In this document: positions 49,685 to 60,692 of the stretch, one piece after another | Layout of the letters: each line of letters starts with the position of its first letter | Numbering within the stretch: the stretch's first letter is position 1 | NCBI RefSeq assembly: GCF_001190925.1 | Contig: NZ_CP011072.1 | Coordinates: 4,216,001 to 4,280,000, forward strand | Direction of reading: 5' to 3' | Source: Azoarcus sp. CIB | GTDB taxonomy: Bacteria > Pseudomonadota > Gammaproteobacteria > Burkholderiales > Rhodocyclaceae | Length of the DNA stretch: 64,000 nucleotides | The notes under the pieces: generated by a model | Told to the model about the DNA's origin: nothing | Database searches by the model: none | What the model saw: the letters and a program-made list of their open reading frames with translations, nothing else | Program-made: the position numbers and the translations under genes

Positions 49685-50625
49685 CTCCGGAACCCCTCTG
49701 CCGCCCGCCGCAGCGCTTCATCCACGCCAACTGGCGGTCGCCACCCAAGCAGCCGCTGCGTTTCAGTCATGTCCACCTGCAGATTGCCGCACAAGCGGCG
49801 CATCATCACGCCCCGCCCCACCAGGGCGGCCACCCCTTGCAGCAACGGAACCGGCACCGACAGCAACCGTGCGGGCACGTCCATCGCCGCGGCCAGACGG
49901 CGCAACAACCCCACGGTCGACAAATCCTCGCCGTCGGACACCAGAAAGGTTTGGTTCGCCGCGGCGGGATGCTCGATGCAGGTCACGATAAGGTCCACCA
50001 GATTTTCCAGCGCCACCAGCGAACGCCTATTGCTCACGACGGCTCCCAGCGGCAACGGCACCCCGCGCCGCAGCGCGCGCATCAGGCTCAGGAAGTTGGC
50101 CTTCACGCCCGGCCCGTAGACCAAGGGCGGCCGCACGATCACGACCTCCATCCCGGTTTCCGCTGCCAGTGCCCTCAGCCCAGCCTCGGCCTCGGCCTTG
50201 GAAATCGCGTACGCGTCCTGCGGAGACGGCAAATCTTCCGCAGCAAAGGCACGCCCCGGCGTCGTCTCCTCGCCATTCACCTTGATCGAGCTGAGAAACA
50301 CAAAGCGCCGCGCACCCGCTGCCGCTGCCTGCCGGGCGAGGTTCAAGGTCCCATCCACGTTCGCAGCTCGATATGCGTCCAAGGGGTCGGACGCCAAGTC
50401 CCGCATCACATGGACGCGCGCAGCGGCATGGACGACGAGACCGCAGCCCTCCAGCAACCCCGACCAATCGCCCCCCCGTTCGAGCGCCGGCCCAGGTACG
50501 CAGCCGGCAGCAGGTACCGCGCTACGAACCACGCCCAACACCGGCACCCCCAGGTGACGCAAACGTGCAAGCACCGCGGAACCGACGAAACCGCTACCAC
50601 CGGTCACAAGCGTGCCAGCCATCAT
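49681..50625 (-). CDS. NAD-dependent epimerase/reductase, WbpK-like
   Basis: 314-residue extended SDR. The NAD(P) loop is LVTGGSGFVGSAVLARL, and the catalytic YxxxK is YAISK with the Ser in FLSSIKVNGE. In Pseudomonas O-antigen loci the same three-gene set (reductase, WbpL, WbpM) makes and loads UDP-D-FucNAc or QuiNAc; by position this protein would reduce the 4-keto product of the WbpM-like enzyme. Stereospecificity cannot be predicted. Confidence 0.87.
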   Translation of the reverse strand: MMAGTLVTGGSGFVGSAVLARLRHLGVPVLGVVRSAVPAAGCVPGPALERGGDWSGLLEGCGLVVHAAARVHVMRDLASDPLDAYRAANVDGTLNLARQAAAAGARRFVFLSSIKVNGEETTPGRAFAAEDLPSPQDAYAISKAEAEAGLRALAAETGMEVVIVRPPLVYGPGVKANFLSLMRALRRGVPLPLGAVVSNRRSLVALENLVDLIVTCIEHPAAANQTFLVSDGEDLSTVGLLRRLAAAMDVPARLLSVPVPLLQGVAALVGRGVMMRRLCGNLQVDMTETQRLLGWRPPVGVDEALRRAAEGFRR

Positions 50626-50640
50626 ATATCTCGCAACACT

Positions 50641-50754
50641 TCAGCGACCGGAGTGATCAGGCGGAAGCTTCCACGCCAACACGGGCTCGCGCTGCATGGC
50701 ATCCAGCAATTCACCGAAGTGGGTCTTCGCCTCGCTGGCGGTCATGACCTTCAT
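50641..50754 (-). pseudogene. Truncated Phd/YefM-type antitoxin fragment
   Basis: A 37-codon frame from ATG at 50754: the first 26 residues (MKVMTASEAKTHFGELLDAM then QREPVL) match the N-terminus of prevent-host-death antitoxins, which bind DNA through this part. The remaining 11 residues (AWKLPPDHSGR) are unrelated and the frame stops, so the toxin-binding half is missing. A GAGG ribosome site lies before the ATG, and the palindrome TGTATACA at 50784-50791 could be an old operator. No toxin gene follows. It lies between a GT4 gene and the WbpK-like gene, which starts 15 nt after its stop. Confidence 0.75.
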
Positions 50755-50859
50755 AAACTTACCTCGCTATCGCCGGAGCGCACTGTATACATTGCAGTCA
50801 CAATGCTTCATCCTGCAATTCAGCTCATGCACATGCCTGTGAACATGAGAATCACCACC

Positions 50860-50876
50860 GCCCCGCCGCTCGGGGC
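50860..50876 (-). terminator. Short GC hairpin after the GT4 gene
   Basis: GCCCCG and CGGGGC pair perfectly around a 5-nt loop, 17 nt past the stop of the glycosyltransferase at 50894. There is no T-run on the minus strand, so it is at best a weak or Rho-assisted terminator. Confidence 0.25.
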
Positions 50877-50893
50877 CGCGCATGCTGTGCAAA

Positions 50894-52018
50894 TCAACTG
50901 CTTGCCACCTCGCGAAACAGCGCAGCATATTCACGCCCCAAGGCCTCACCGGAAAAAAGCCGCTCGTATCGCATCCGCGCTGCTGCCCCCATGCGGTCGC
51001 CAAGCCCATCGTCAACCAACAGCTGGTTCATCGCCTCGGCAAGCGCGCTGGCGCACCCTGGCTCGACGACAAAACCGGTTTCCCCGCCGGCATTGACGAA
51101 CGATGTCCCCGTCCCGATCTCGCACGAGATCATCGGCCGCCCGAGCATCGCCGCCTCGACCAAAACCATTCCGTACGCTTCGGAACGCAGGTGCGACGGC
51201 AGCACGAGTGCTCGACAGCGCCGCAGCAGGGCGACCTTTTCCTCATCCGAAATCTGTCCGGCAAACACAACGTTGCGCGCCCCAGTGGTCGCAACGAGGC
51301 TATGCAGGGCTCGCCCCTCCGGTCCCGAGCCTGCGATCACGATCTTCGCCCCAACTCGCCCTGCGGCCTGCACCAGACAGTGCAGCCCCTTGTAATAGCG
51401 CAGAACCCCGATGAAGAGGAAGAACGGCTCATCCTCGGCGAGGTGCAACCTGCTGAAAACCGCATCGTCGCCACCCCGTGGATAGGACTGCTCGTCGATT
51501 CCGAGCGGAATCACCCGCACCCGATCGCGGATCGCCTCATTCGACAACACCGGACTCGTCAGGGCGTACGCCGGAGCATTCGCCACGATCGCGCCCATAC
51601 CCTTCAGCGTCCTCCACATCAGGGGCGAATAGAGTTTGCCGATCCACTGCTGTCGCACGATGTCGGAAATGTAGGTCAGGAGCGCCGGCTTCCCGGGGGG
51701 CATAGCCCAATGCAGCACATCGGCGAACGGCCACGGAAAAAGGTAATGAATGACGTCTGCTTCGCGGGCGAGCCGACGAAACCGTGCGAACGCTGCCACC
51801 CCGCCAAGATCGCAGGATGCCGGCGCCGCCCAGGAGCGCTGACGCACCACCCGCGCCTCGCGCCGCTCAAGCTCCGCAGGAACGGGGTCGCGCGACAAGG
51901 TAAAGATCGTATTTTCGATCCCGAAAGGCTGCACCGACAGACAAATCTGTCGGATGGCCTCCTGAAGCCCGCCGGGGGGATCCGGAAAATAGGTGCGATA
52001 GACGTGTAGTACCTTCAC
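50894..52018 (-). CDS. Glycosyltransferase family 4 protein
   Basis: 374-residue GT-B enzyme without membrane helices. The N-terminal acceptor domain begins MKVLHVYRTYFPDPPGGLQEA; the C-terminal nucleotide-sugar domain shows FIGVLRYYKGLHCLVQA and the E-x7-E segment EAYGMVLVEA. The donor is not predictable; GDP-D-rhamnose-like sugar from gmd/rmd just upstream is a reasonable guess. It follows the other GT4 gene by 21 nt and is the last full glycosyltransferase before the antitoxin fragment. Confidence 0.9.
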   Translation of the reverse strand: MKVLHVYRTYFPDPPGGLQEAIRQICLSVQPFGIENTIFTLSRDPVPAELERREARVVRQRSWAAPASCDLGGVAAFARFRRLAREADVIHYLFPWPFADVLHWAMPPGKPALLTYISDIVRQQWIGKLYSPLMWRTLKGMGAIVANAPAYALTSPVLSNEAIRDRVRVIPLGIDEQSYPRGGDDAVFSRLHLAEDEPFFLFIGVLRYYKGLHCLVQAAGRVGAKIVIAGSGPEGRALHSLVATTGARNVVFAGQISDEEKVALLRRCRALVLPSHLRSEAYGMVLVEAAMLGRPMISCEIGTGTSFVNAGGETGFVVEPGCASALAEAMNQLLVDDGLGDRMGAAARMRYERLFSGEALGREYAALFREVASS

Positions 52019-52039
52019 AAATTCGTCGTCGCAAGAAAG

Positions 52040-53182
52040 TCAGAACTGGACGGCCGCGCGGTAGGCGGCGACCGTTTCCTGCGCGCACCGCTGCCAGCTG
52101 AAGCAGCGTGCCCTCTGCAGCCCTTTCTCGATCGCATCGCGCCGCCAGACTTCGTCCTCGAGACCTCGCGCGATCAACCCGGCCAAGGTATCCACATCCT
52201 TCGCCGAACAGGTAGCTGCGGCCTCGCCTACGACCTCCGGCAAGGACGACGAATCCGAACACACGACCGGGACCCCCGAGGCCATCGCCTCCAGCACGGG
52301 CAGGCCGAACCCTTCATACAAGGACGGAAACGCGAACAGTCGGGCGCCGGAATAAAGCACCGGAAGATGGTCCGCAGGAACGAAACCGAGATAACGCACC
52401 CACCCTTCCGCTTGAGCCTCCCGAATCCGGGCGTGAATTTCCTCGCTACGCCACCCCTCATACCCTACGAGCACGAGCGGCCATTGCCTCAGCACCGACG
52501 GGGACAACGCCGCGTAGGCATCGAGCAACGTACTGACATTTTTACGCGGCTCGATCGTACCGGCGTAGAGACAGTAGCGCCCAGGAGCCAGACCATAAAG
52601 GTTCAACACCGGAGCCAACTCCTCTGAATCGCGGATATGGAACTCGGAAGCACTAGCCAGCGGCACGGCACGGATGCGCTCGATCGGCCAGGAAAAATAA
52701 TCTGCGAGTTCCCGTCGAGTGAACTCCGAGTCAGTGATCAGCATACGTGCCCGGGCGAGCGATCGTTCGATCTCGCCCTGCATGTAGCGCACCCTCTCGG
52801 GCGGATGACAATGCGCCCATGTATACGGCGAGAGGTCGTGCACGGTCAACACATTGCACCCATCGAACGCCGGAAGATAGAAATTCGGTCCGTGAAAAAC
52901 GTAAGACTCGAAACCGCGCAAGGTGCGAGCCTTAAGTCGGTGGGCGACAAGCCTGTAAAGGCCGACCGCAACGCGGCTTTTCAGCGCCCTGCGCCGAATG
53001 CCGTCTGCCTGCGCACGACCAACGGAGGCCGATGGAAGCTCCGCCCGGAAGCTACTTCCGCCGAAATACCGGAGATCGCTGATCTCCGGCATCCCCTCCA
53101 ACTGTCGCGCCAATTCGTACGTGTATCGCCCAATGCCGGTGAGCGGATAGCGGATCGGGTCAATCGACAGAATGACCTTCAA
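52040..53182 (-). CDS. Glycosyltransferase family 4 protein
   Basis: 380 residues from a TTG start at 53182 that overlaps the rmd stop by 4 nt (TTGA). The alternative upstream frame has no homology. Motifs: GIGRYTYELARQL in the acceptor domain, YAGTIEPRKNVSTLLDAYAAL, then LYEGFGLPVLEAMASGVPVV with the E-x7-E pair. This pattern is common in mannosyl- and rhamnosyltransferases, and linkage to gmd-rmd suggests a GDP-6-deoxyhexose donor (inference). Confidence 0.91.
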   Translation of the reverse strand: MKVILSIDPIRYPLTGIGRYTYELARQLEGMPEISDLRYFGGSSFRAELPSASVGRAQADGIRRRALKSRVAVGLYRLVAHRLKARTLRGFESYVFHGPNFYLPAFDGCNVLTVHDLSPYTWAHCHPPERVRYMQGEIERSLARARMLITDSEFTRRELADYFSWPIERIRAVPLASASEFHIRDSEELAPVLNLYGLAPGRYCLYAGTIEPRKNVSTLLDAYAALSPSVLRQWPLVLVGYEGWRSEEIHARIREAQAEGWVRYLGFVPADHLPVLYSGARLFAFPSLYEGFGLPVLEAMASGVPVVCSDSSSLPEVVGEAAATCSAKDVDTLAGLIARGLEDEVWRRDAIEKGLQRARCFSWQRCAQETVAAYRAAVQF

Positions 53183-54075
53183 CGCGCGTCCCCGACGAGC
53201 ATCCACCGAAGCGTTGCGTCGAGCGGGGGCGTCTCCCATTCGCCAATGACCTGGCGGAGCCTGCCCGGATTTCCACACAAGGTCCGAACCTCGTTGGCCC
53301 GGACAAACGCGGGATTCACTTCAACCCGCATCGAATGCCCCGTAATCGCCTCAGCGATCGCGATGACCTCGCGCAGCGAATGGGTGCGGCCTGAACACAC
53401 GTTGAGCGTTTCGCCGACCGGCCGCTTTTCCAGAAGGCGGCGATAGGCACTTGCCACAGCACGCACGTCCGAAAAATCGCGCCACACATCGAGGTTGCCC
53501 AACTCGATCACTTCGGCTTGCCGACGGAAGTGTGCGACGATCTTCGGCAACAGGAAGGATTCCGCCTGCCCCACGCCCGTGTAGTTGAACGGGCGCGCGA
53601 TCACGATCGGCAATTGGTCCATCCACAAGCGCGCCATCCACTCCATCGCCAGCTTGCTGACCGCGTAGTCGTTCGCCGGATTCGGCGGCGTCGACTCGTT
53701 CAGAACACCTTCGGTCGCGTTGCCGTACACGTTCGCGCTGCTCGCGAGCAGCACGCACTCAGGCCGCTGCGCGGCGGCAGCCAGCGCGGCCAGGAGGTTG
53801 CGCGTGCCGATCAAGTTGACGCGATAGAAGGCGTCGGCATCGCCGTGGCCCACAAAGGCAATCGCCGCGAGGTGAACCACCGCATCCGGCCGCACTTCCG
53901 AGATCACCTCTCGCAGGCCGGCGGCGTCCGCCAGGTCAACGTGCCGATACCGGGCACCGCCGGGTTCGTCGTGCGCGCCCGTGCCCCACACTTCCCAGCC
54001 GTGTGCCTCCAACTCCGCGGCAACATATCGGCCGGTAAAGCCCTTGACGCCCGTAATCAGCGCTCGCTTCATCAC
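53179..54075 (-). CDS. rmd: GDP-6-deoxy-D-mannose (4-keto) reductase
   Basis: 298-residue SDR: NAD(P) loop ALITGVKGFTGRYVAAEL, catalytic YAVSKLAMEW, and RPFNYTGVGQAESFLLPKIV, a segment characteristic of Rmd, which reduces GDP-4-keto-6-deoxy-D-mannose to GDP-D-rhamnose. A fucose-synthase-type Fcl would instead epimerise; the Rmd-like RPFNYTGVGQ favours D-rhamnose, but the closely related GDP-talose reductase remains possible. It follows gmd by 8 nt. Confidence 0.86.
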   Translation of the reverse strand: MMKRALITGVKGFTGRYVAAELEAHGWEVWGTGAHDEPGGARYRHVDLADAAGLREVISEVRPDAVVHLAAIAFVGHGDADAFYRVNLIGTRNLLAALAAAAQRPECVLLASSANVYGNATEGVLNESTPPNPANDYAVSKLAMEWMARLWMDQLPIVIARPFNYTGVGQAESFLLPKIVAHFRRQAEVIELGNLDVWRDFSDVRAVASAYRRLLEKRPVGETLNVCSGRTHSLREVIAIAEAITGHSMRVEVNPAFVRANEVRTLCGNPGRLRQVIGEWETPPLDATLRWMLVGDAR

Positions 54076-54083
54076 ATGTCCGG

Positions 54084-56182
<2,099 letters not shown>

Positions 56183-56228
56183 TTTTGAAACCAGCTCCGC
56201 TTGTCATGCGCGCCTAACCGAGACACAC

Positions 56229-58175
56229 TCACGACTCGCTCACTATCGAAATACTCTTAATCGCTACCCCAAGCCTCCTCGGATCTGCACCTCGGCCAAT
56301 TTCTTGGGGAGCAACCGCTCCAGGAATATCAAAATCCACTGTGACAACCCTATCAGTACCGAAGTCCACGTTGCCAATATCGAGAACAACATCGCTAGGA
56401 CCACCGCTCAATTCAACGGTTTTCCGCGCCGAGTTATTAACCACAATCGTCACCCGCTGCGCCGTGGAGTTCCCAACATACGCCGAGGCGAAAATAATAC
56501 GAAGGTACTTAACGCGTCCGGAAAGCCTATCGGGTAGAACACACGAAAACCGAGCGACACTCTGATCAGACCAACGCCCAAATGACTCCGGAAGGCTAAA
56601 GCCATCGACAGAAGCGAGCAACGAGTTTCCTGATTCTGAAAAGTCAATAAAATCCCGACATAGCCGTCCTTGCGCAATAGCGCACTGAGCATCCACGACC
56701 ATCAAACCTGCGGCAAGCCTGGACTTTACACACTCTTGGCTCCGAAGGCCGCTGTCTTCATCGGTAATAACATAGCGTAACTTTGAGCCATCTTTCGGAA
56801 GCGCTCCCTGATAGAAAATCGAATGCGCATCGCCATCTCGAGGGTGATGAAGGGGAGCTATTGTCATCAGATAGTCATCTACTCGACGCGTCCGCCCCCC
56901 AAGAAAAACATCACTTCTCCCATCGCCGGGCAATGGATTCTCGGCGTGAAAGCCCCGTGTAACGGACTCAACTTCTGACAGTCGCTTTACGTTTGCAACC
57001 GACCCACCCGGCGACACTACTAAGACCCCGCACACAAGAATTACGGCCGGAAAAACAAACCGGACGCCACCGCAAAGCGCCTTCACTACGGCACGCCACC
57101 TCTCCACGAAGCTAGGCGCAAACCACTTCACCACCTTTGGAACAAAAAGAGCAAGCAAGAGCACCGCCGCAGTATTTAGCCCAAACCCGTACTTCTTGCA
57201 CGCATACTCGGAGCCCTGACCAAAGAAAAAGCTAACACGTTGAAGCAAGAAGAGTCCCGCAACAACCAGTCCGTAGGCAGAGACGATTCGAATCGCAGGG
57301 TATGCCCTCGTCCGCGCAGCGTCTCTGAGCGACATCACTAAACCAATAACAGAAAGAGCGATGACGACCACACATAGTGCAGTCATACTATTTAGCGTAG
57401 GAGTGAATTTAAGGTGCATCCCCCCGTTATGCGCAGCTATCACTTTCATTGCTGCGAAACTTGGGTGCATAATCAACGCCGTTCCTGCCGCAATGAGAAT
57501 TAAAACGCCAAACAACGGGATCGCCCTGCGTGCCGGTTTAATAATAAACAAATCCGTCACAAAATAAATGACCAAAATCCCCAGCAACTCCATAGCCGGC
57601 AAGAGGTGAATACCGGCAGACAATACCCCGAAGATCGCCAGCACTACATAACCGGCCAAGGGCGAACCATATTTATCATTACCCCACGCATGTACAACTA
57701 GCGCAAGAAATACAACAGCCTGGCCGACCACCTGAGAGAAAAAATAGTTTTCAACGATTTCGTACCCATGAATTTCAAGCCCCATCCTGCCGGCGATGGC
57801 CAGCATGGCGACTGCAAAAATGAGGCTCGCAGGAAGATCAACATCATCCTGGCGTAGCAGGATCGCCGAAATGAAGTACCAGAGCAGAACGAACGCGATG
57901 ACACCGACAAGATGCATCCCCAGCAAAGGCGAATTTACAAGAATACCCACGATTGCCGCGGCAACATGCGCGTAGCGCGGGTATTGGTTCATTTCGCCGA
58001 GCGACGGATCGACACCCAACGGCATTGCCCAGAATTCAGAGAGACGGGCCACCAAAGCATAGTGATGCGCGAAATCGACGCTCGTCGACCAAAGCTGCGG
58101 GGCTGCCGTGAGAATCATCGCAGCGATTGTTACTGCGGTAAGCCAACGCTGCGCAATGTCACTGGAGTTTTTCAT
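56229..58175 (-). CDS. Large membrane protein of unknown function, possible GT-C-type transferase
   Basis: 648 residues. About 11-12 hydrophobic helices fill residues 12-400, followed by a soluble C-terminal region of about 240 residues, probably periplasmic and beta-rich. Its end (DPRRLGVAIKSISI) resembles a closing motif often seen in C-terminal domains of surface-sugar enzymes. The layout (early periplasmic loop with DFAHHYALVARL, then many helices, then a soluble domain) resembles GT-C membrane glycosyltransferases, but no catalytic motif is certain. Base composition is clearly AT-richer than the surroundings (24 G+C of 60 in the line at 57541), pointing to acquisition from another genome. 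Not a Wzy or Wzx by any motif I can see. Confidence 0.72.
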   Translation of the reverse strand: MKNSSDIAQRWLTAVTIAAMILTAAPQLWSTSVDFAHHYALVARLSEFWAMPLGVDPSLGEMNQYPRYAHVAAAIVGILVNSPLLGMHLVGVIAFVLLWYFISAILLRQDDVDLPASLIFAVAMLAIAGRMGLEIHGYEIVENYFFSQVVGQAVVFLALVVHAWGNDKYGSPLAGYVVLAIFGVLSAGIHLLPAMELLGILVIYFVTDLFIIKPARRAIPLFGVLILIAAGTALIMHPSFAAMKVIAAHNGGMHLKFTPTLNSMTALCVVVIALSVIGLVMSLRDAARTRAYPAIRIVSAYGLVVAGLFLLQRVSFFFGQGSEYACKKYGFGLNTAAVLLLALFVPKVVKWFAPSFVERWRAVVKALCGGVRFVFPAVILVCGVLVVSPGGSVANVKRLSEVESVTRGFHAENPLPGDGRSDVFLGGRTRRVDDYLMTIAPLHHPRDGDAHSIFYQGALPKDGSKLRYVITDEDSGLRSQECVKSRLAAGLMVVDAQCAIAQGRLCRDFIDFSESGNSLLASVDGFSLPESFGRWSDQSVARFSCVLPDRLSGRVKYLRIIFASAYVGNSTAQRVTIVVNNSARKTVELSGGPSDVVLDIGNVDFGTDRVVTVDFDIPGAVAPQEIGRGADPRRLGVAIKSISIVSES

Positions 58176-58273
58176 TGGTTAGCTCTTGCCGCAAGTACTG
58201 CCATAACCCAATAGTCCATCACCGACCATCATCCGACCGCACCTCTGTGGCAACTTACGAAACCCGGAACGCA

Positions 58274-59605
58274 TTACTTTCCCGCTGACGTACTGTTTTC
58301 AATGCACATTTGCTCGGCTATCTGCCGCCCCTCACGGATTGCGTAGTTTGTTCCGCGGTCCTCCGGGTAGATCTGTGCCATCGTCGAAATATAGGCGTTC
58401 TCAAACGGCGTCTCGCGGCCGGGCACATAGGTTGAGAATCCGCGCTCGGTGACCGGCTGCGCGTACTCGGCTCGCCAGACCTTGTGCTCCACGATCCAGG
58501 ACCGATCGAGGTCCGGGAACATCCTCTTGAGGTGCTCGAGCGCGAACTCCACGTATTGCTCATCGCTGTAACCCCAGACAGGGTCTTCCACCGCGAGGTA
58601 TCGCGACAGGAAGGCAATGTGGGTCCCCTTGTAATTTTCCGGCGAATCGAAATTGGTGTGCTCGATGACCCCGACAAAAGGAAATCCCGGGTCATTCACA
58701 TTCAACCAATACGTGCTTGACAGGCTGCGATTCATCCGCAGGACAAGACACATGTTGCCGAGATAGCGGACACGCCGAACGCGGGCGAGCCAGTCGGAAT
58801 CTGCCGCCCTTTCGAACATGTCGGCGATGATCGGGAACGCCGGAGTGAACAGGAACTGTTTCCCATTGACTACGCCGCTGTCCGTCTGCAACGCAGTGAC
58901 GCGCTTGCCTTCGGTCTTGACGTCGAGCACCTTCTCGCCGAGGCTAACCTCACCGCCCAAGGCCCGTATCTGGGTCACCATCGCCTCTGCGAGACGCCCG
59001 AAGCCACCTTTGAAATACGCGAGTTGCTCGCCGCCCTTGCTGTCGCGGGTACTCCCGCGAAGGACGAGTTTTTTCCAGAACCAGACCGCGTTGACGGATT
59101 CGGAGTACAGCGAGAACTTCGACGTGATCAGAGGTTCCCACACGACCTTGAAGACGCGCTTTCCGCAGAGCGGCTCGAGCCATTCGCGGATGCTGAGATG
59201 CTCGATGGTACGCCAGTCCTTCACGCGTCGCACCTGGAAAACGAGCAGACCGAGCCGGATTCGGTCTATCAAGGAAAGAGCCTTGAAACGGAGCAGGTCA
59301 AGCGGCGTGGAAAGCTTCCACATTCTGCCGTTGTAGTACATCCCGGTGCGGGACGGTAGCGTGAGAACGTCGCCGTCCATGCCGAGCTCCCTGACCAACT
59401 CCGGGACGAACTCGTCGTTATTGAACCAATGGTGATAGAACTTTTCGATCTTAACGCCGTCGGAAAATTCGAAGGTGCCGGCGAGTCCGCCCGGGCAGCT
59501 GTCGGCCTCGATCACCCGGACCTTGCGGCCTTTCTTTGCCAGCAGGTAGGCTGCCGTTAGACCGGTGAAACCACCCCCGACGATAACGTCATCGTATTGC
59601 GTCAT
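58274..59605 (-). CDS. FAD-dependent oxidoreductase, amine oxidase / UGM-like family
   Basis: 443 residues from MTQYDDVIVGGGFTGLTAAYL. The dinucleotide-binding loop VGGGFTGLTAAYLLAKKG and VIEADSCPGGLAG are the FAD motif of the flavin amine oxidase/phytoene desaturase/UDP-galactopyranose mutase superfamily; the C-terminus has the second FAD contact (YISTMAQIYPEDRGTNYAI). Proteins like this occur in LPS and glycan clusters with flippase-like and DPM1-like genes; the substrate is unknown. It follows the flippase-like gene by 28 nt. The upstream frame to 59977 is a shadow. Confidence 0.85.
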   Translation of the reverse strand: MTQYDDVIVGGGFTGLTAAYLLAKKGRKVRVIEADSCPGGLAGTFEFSDGVKIEKFYHHWFNNDEFVPELVRELGMDGDVLTLPSRTGMYYNGRMWKLSTPLDLLRFKALSLIDRIRLGLLVFQVRRVKDWRTIEHLSIREWLEPLCGKRVFKVVWEPLITSKFSLYSESVNAVWFWKKLVLRGSTRDSKGGEQLAYFKGGFGRLAEAMVTQIRALGGEVSLGEKVLDVKTEGKRVTALQTDSGVVNGKQFLFTPAFPIIADMFERAADSDWLARVRRVRYLGNMCLVLRMNRSLSSTYWLNVNDPGFPFVGVIEHTNFDSPENYKGTHIAFLSRYLAVEDPVWGYSDEQYVEFALEHLKRMFPDLDRSWIVEHKVWRAEYAQPVTERGFSTYVPGRETPFENAYISTMAQIYPEDRGTNYAIREGRQIAEQMCIENSTSAGK

Positions 59606-59633
59606 AGTTGCATGCTCAAAAAAGACGTTGAAT

Positions 59634-60692
59634 TCAAAGCAGTTGCTTGGTGGCGCTGCGTGCGCGCAAACCGCGGAACATGTTTGGGTTCGCCGCGATC
59701 GCCACTGCACCGGCCAGCGTCGTCGGAAGCCATAACCCCAAGTGCGATAGCACCGCAAAGCTCGCGGCTTGCGCCGAGCTTCCCCCGACCATGGAAATTG
59801 CGGCATATGCGGCAAGATGAAAGGGGCCCACGTACCCCGGCGAGGACGGCACCAGAGTGGACAAGGTCGCAATCGCCATGATGACCATGGCCAGAGGCAG
59901 GCCGTTGTCGAGTCCAAATCCGGACAACACAGACAGGAACAGCCCGGTCTCGCCAAGCCACACGAGCGCCGACACAAGGAACAGCGCCGCCAGTGCGGGC
60001 AGCCGCGACATCAGTTCAAAGCTCCGCAGGAGATCGCGAGCGGCACGGAGGGCCTTACTGCGCGCTGATCCCGTATCCGCTTCGTCACAGAAACGATGAA
60101 TGCGATTCGCGATGGCACCGCTGAACAGGAACACAAGCACGAGCGCAAGCCCGCCCAGCACAGAAAGACTCATCGCAGTCTGTCCGACCCATGCAGGAAT
60201 GTCGACGCCACCACTCAAGGTAAGCCCTACACCAAGGCATACCAGCAGTGTCAGAAGATCAACCAGCCGCTCCATGAGCAGGCTGCCGGCTGCCGTGACC
60301 CGGCTGAGCCCGATTGAGGAGGGAAACACGAGCGCGCGCACGACGTCGCCCAAGCGCAAGGGCAGCACATTGTTGAGCGCGATCGACCCGAGAAACGGCG
60401 CAAAGCACCGCCCGACACCTATGGGCGCGCCCGCAGCATGCAGCATGAGGGCCCAGCGCACGACGCGCATCGTGTAGCCGAACGCGAGCGAGAGCACCCC
60501 CAGCAGCAAATAGGGCCAGTGGAAAATACTCAATGCCTCACGGATCTCGTCCAGTTTGATCTGGCTAGCGATGAAAAGAAGGCAGGCGCCGGAAATTCCC
60601 CAGCCCACGAGGTGAGGACCGAGCCCCCGCGCGCGTCCGCCGGACGAACCGGCTGAAACAGCCGGCTCGCCGCCTTTTGCAGCATCGCTCAT
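59634..60692 (-). CDS. Flippase-like LPG_synthase_TM membrane protein (copy 1)
   Basis: 352 residues from MSDAAKGG, an ATG overlapping the rfbF stop (ATGA). About eight helices. Family segments include MRVVRWALMLHAAG, FLGSIALNNVLPLRLGDVVRA and MERLVDLLTLLVCL, and the late VPSSPGYVGPFHLAAY loop typical of AglD-like/UPF0104 proteins. Likely acts on a lipid-linked substrate at the inner membrane (inference). The second copy at 55205 is only distantly similar. Confidence 0.88.
   Translation of the reverse strand: MSDAAKGGEPAVSAGSSGGRARGLGPHLVGWGISGACLLFIASQIKLDEIREALSIFHWPYLLLGVLSLAFGYTMRVVRWALMLHAAGAPIGVGRCFAPFLGSIALNNVLPLRLGDVVRALVFPSSIGLSRVTAAGSLLMERLVDLLTLLVCLGVGLTLSGGVDIPAWVGQTAMSLSVLGGLALVLVFLFSGAIANRIHRFCDEADTGSARSKALRAARDLLRSFELMSRLPALAALFLVSALVWLGETGLFLSVLSGFGLDNGLPLAMVIMAIATLSTLVPSSPGYVGPFHLAAYAAISMVGGSSAQAASFAVLSHLGLWLPTTLAGAVAIAANPNMFRGLRARSATKQLL

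Noticed and set aside
58176-58273. Gap between the 648-residue protein gene and the FAD oxidoreductase
   Set aside because: Checked for tRNA, hairpins and short frames; nothing supported was found.
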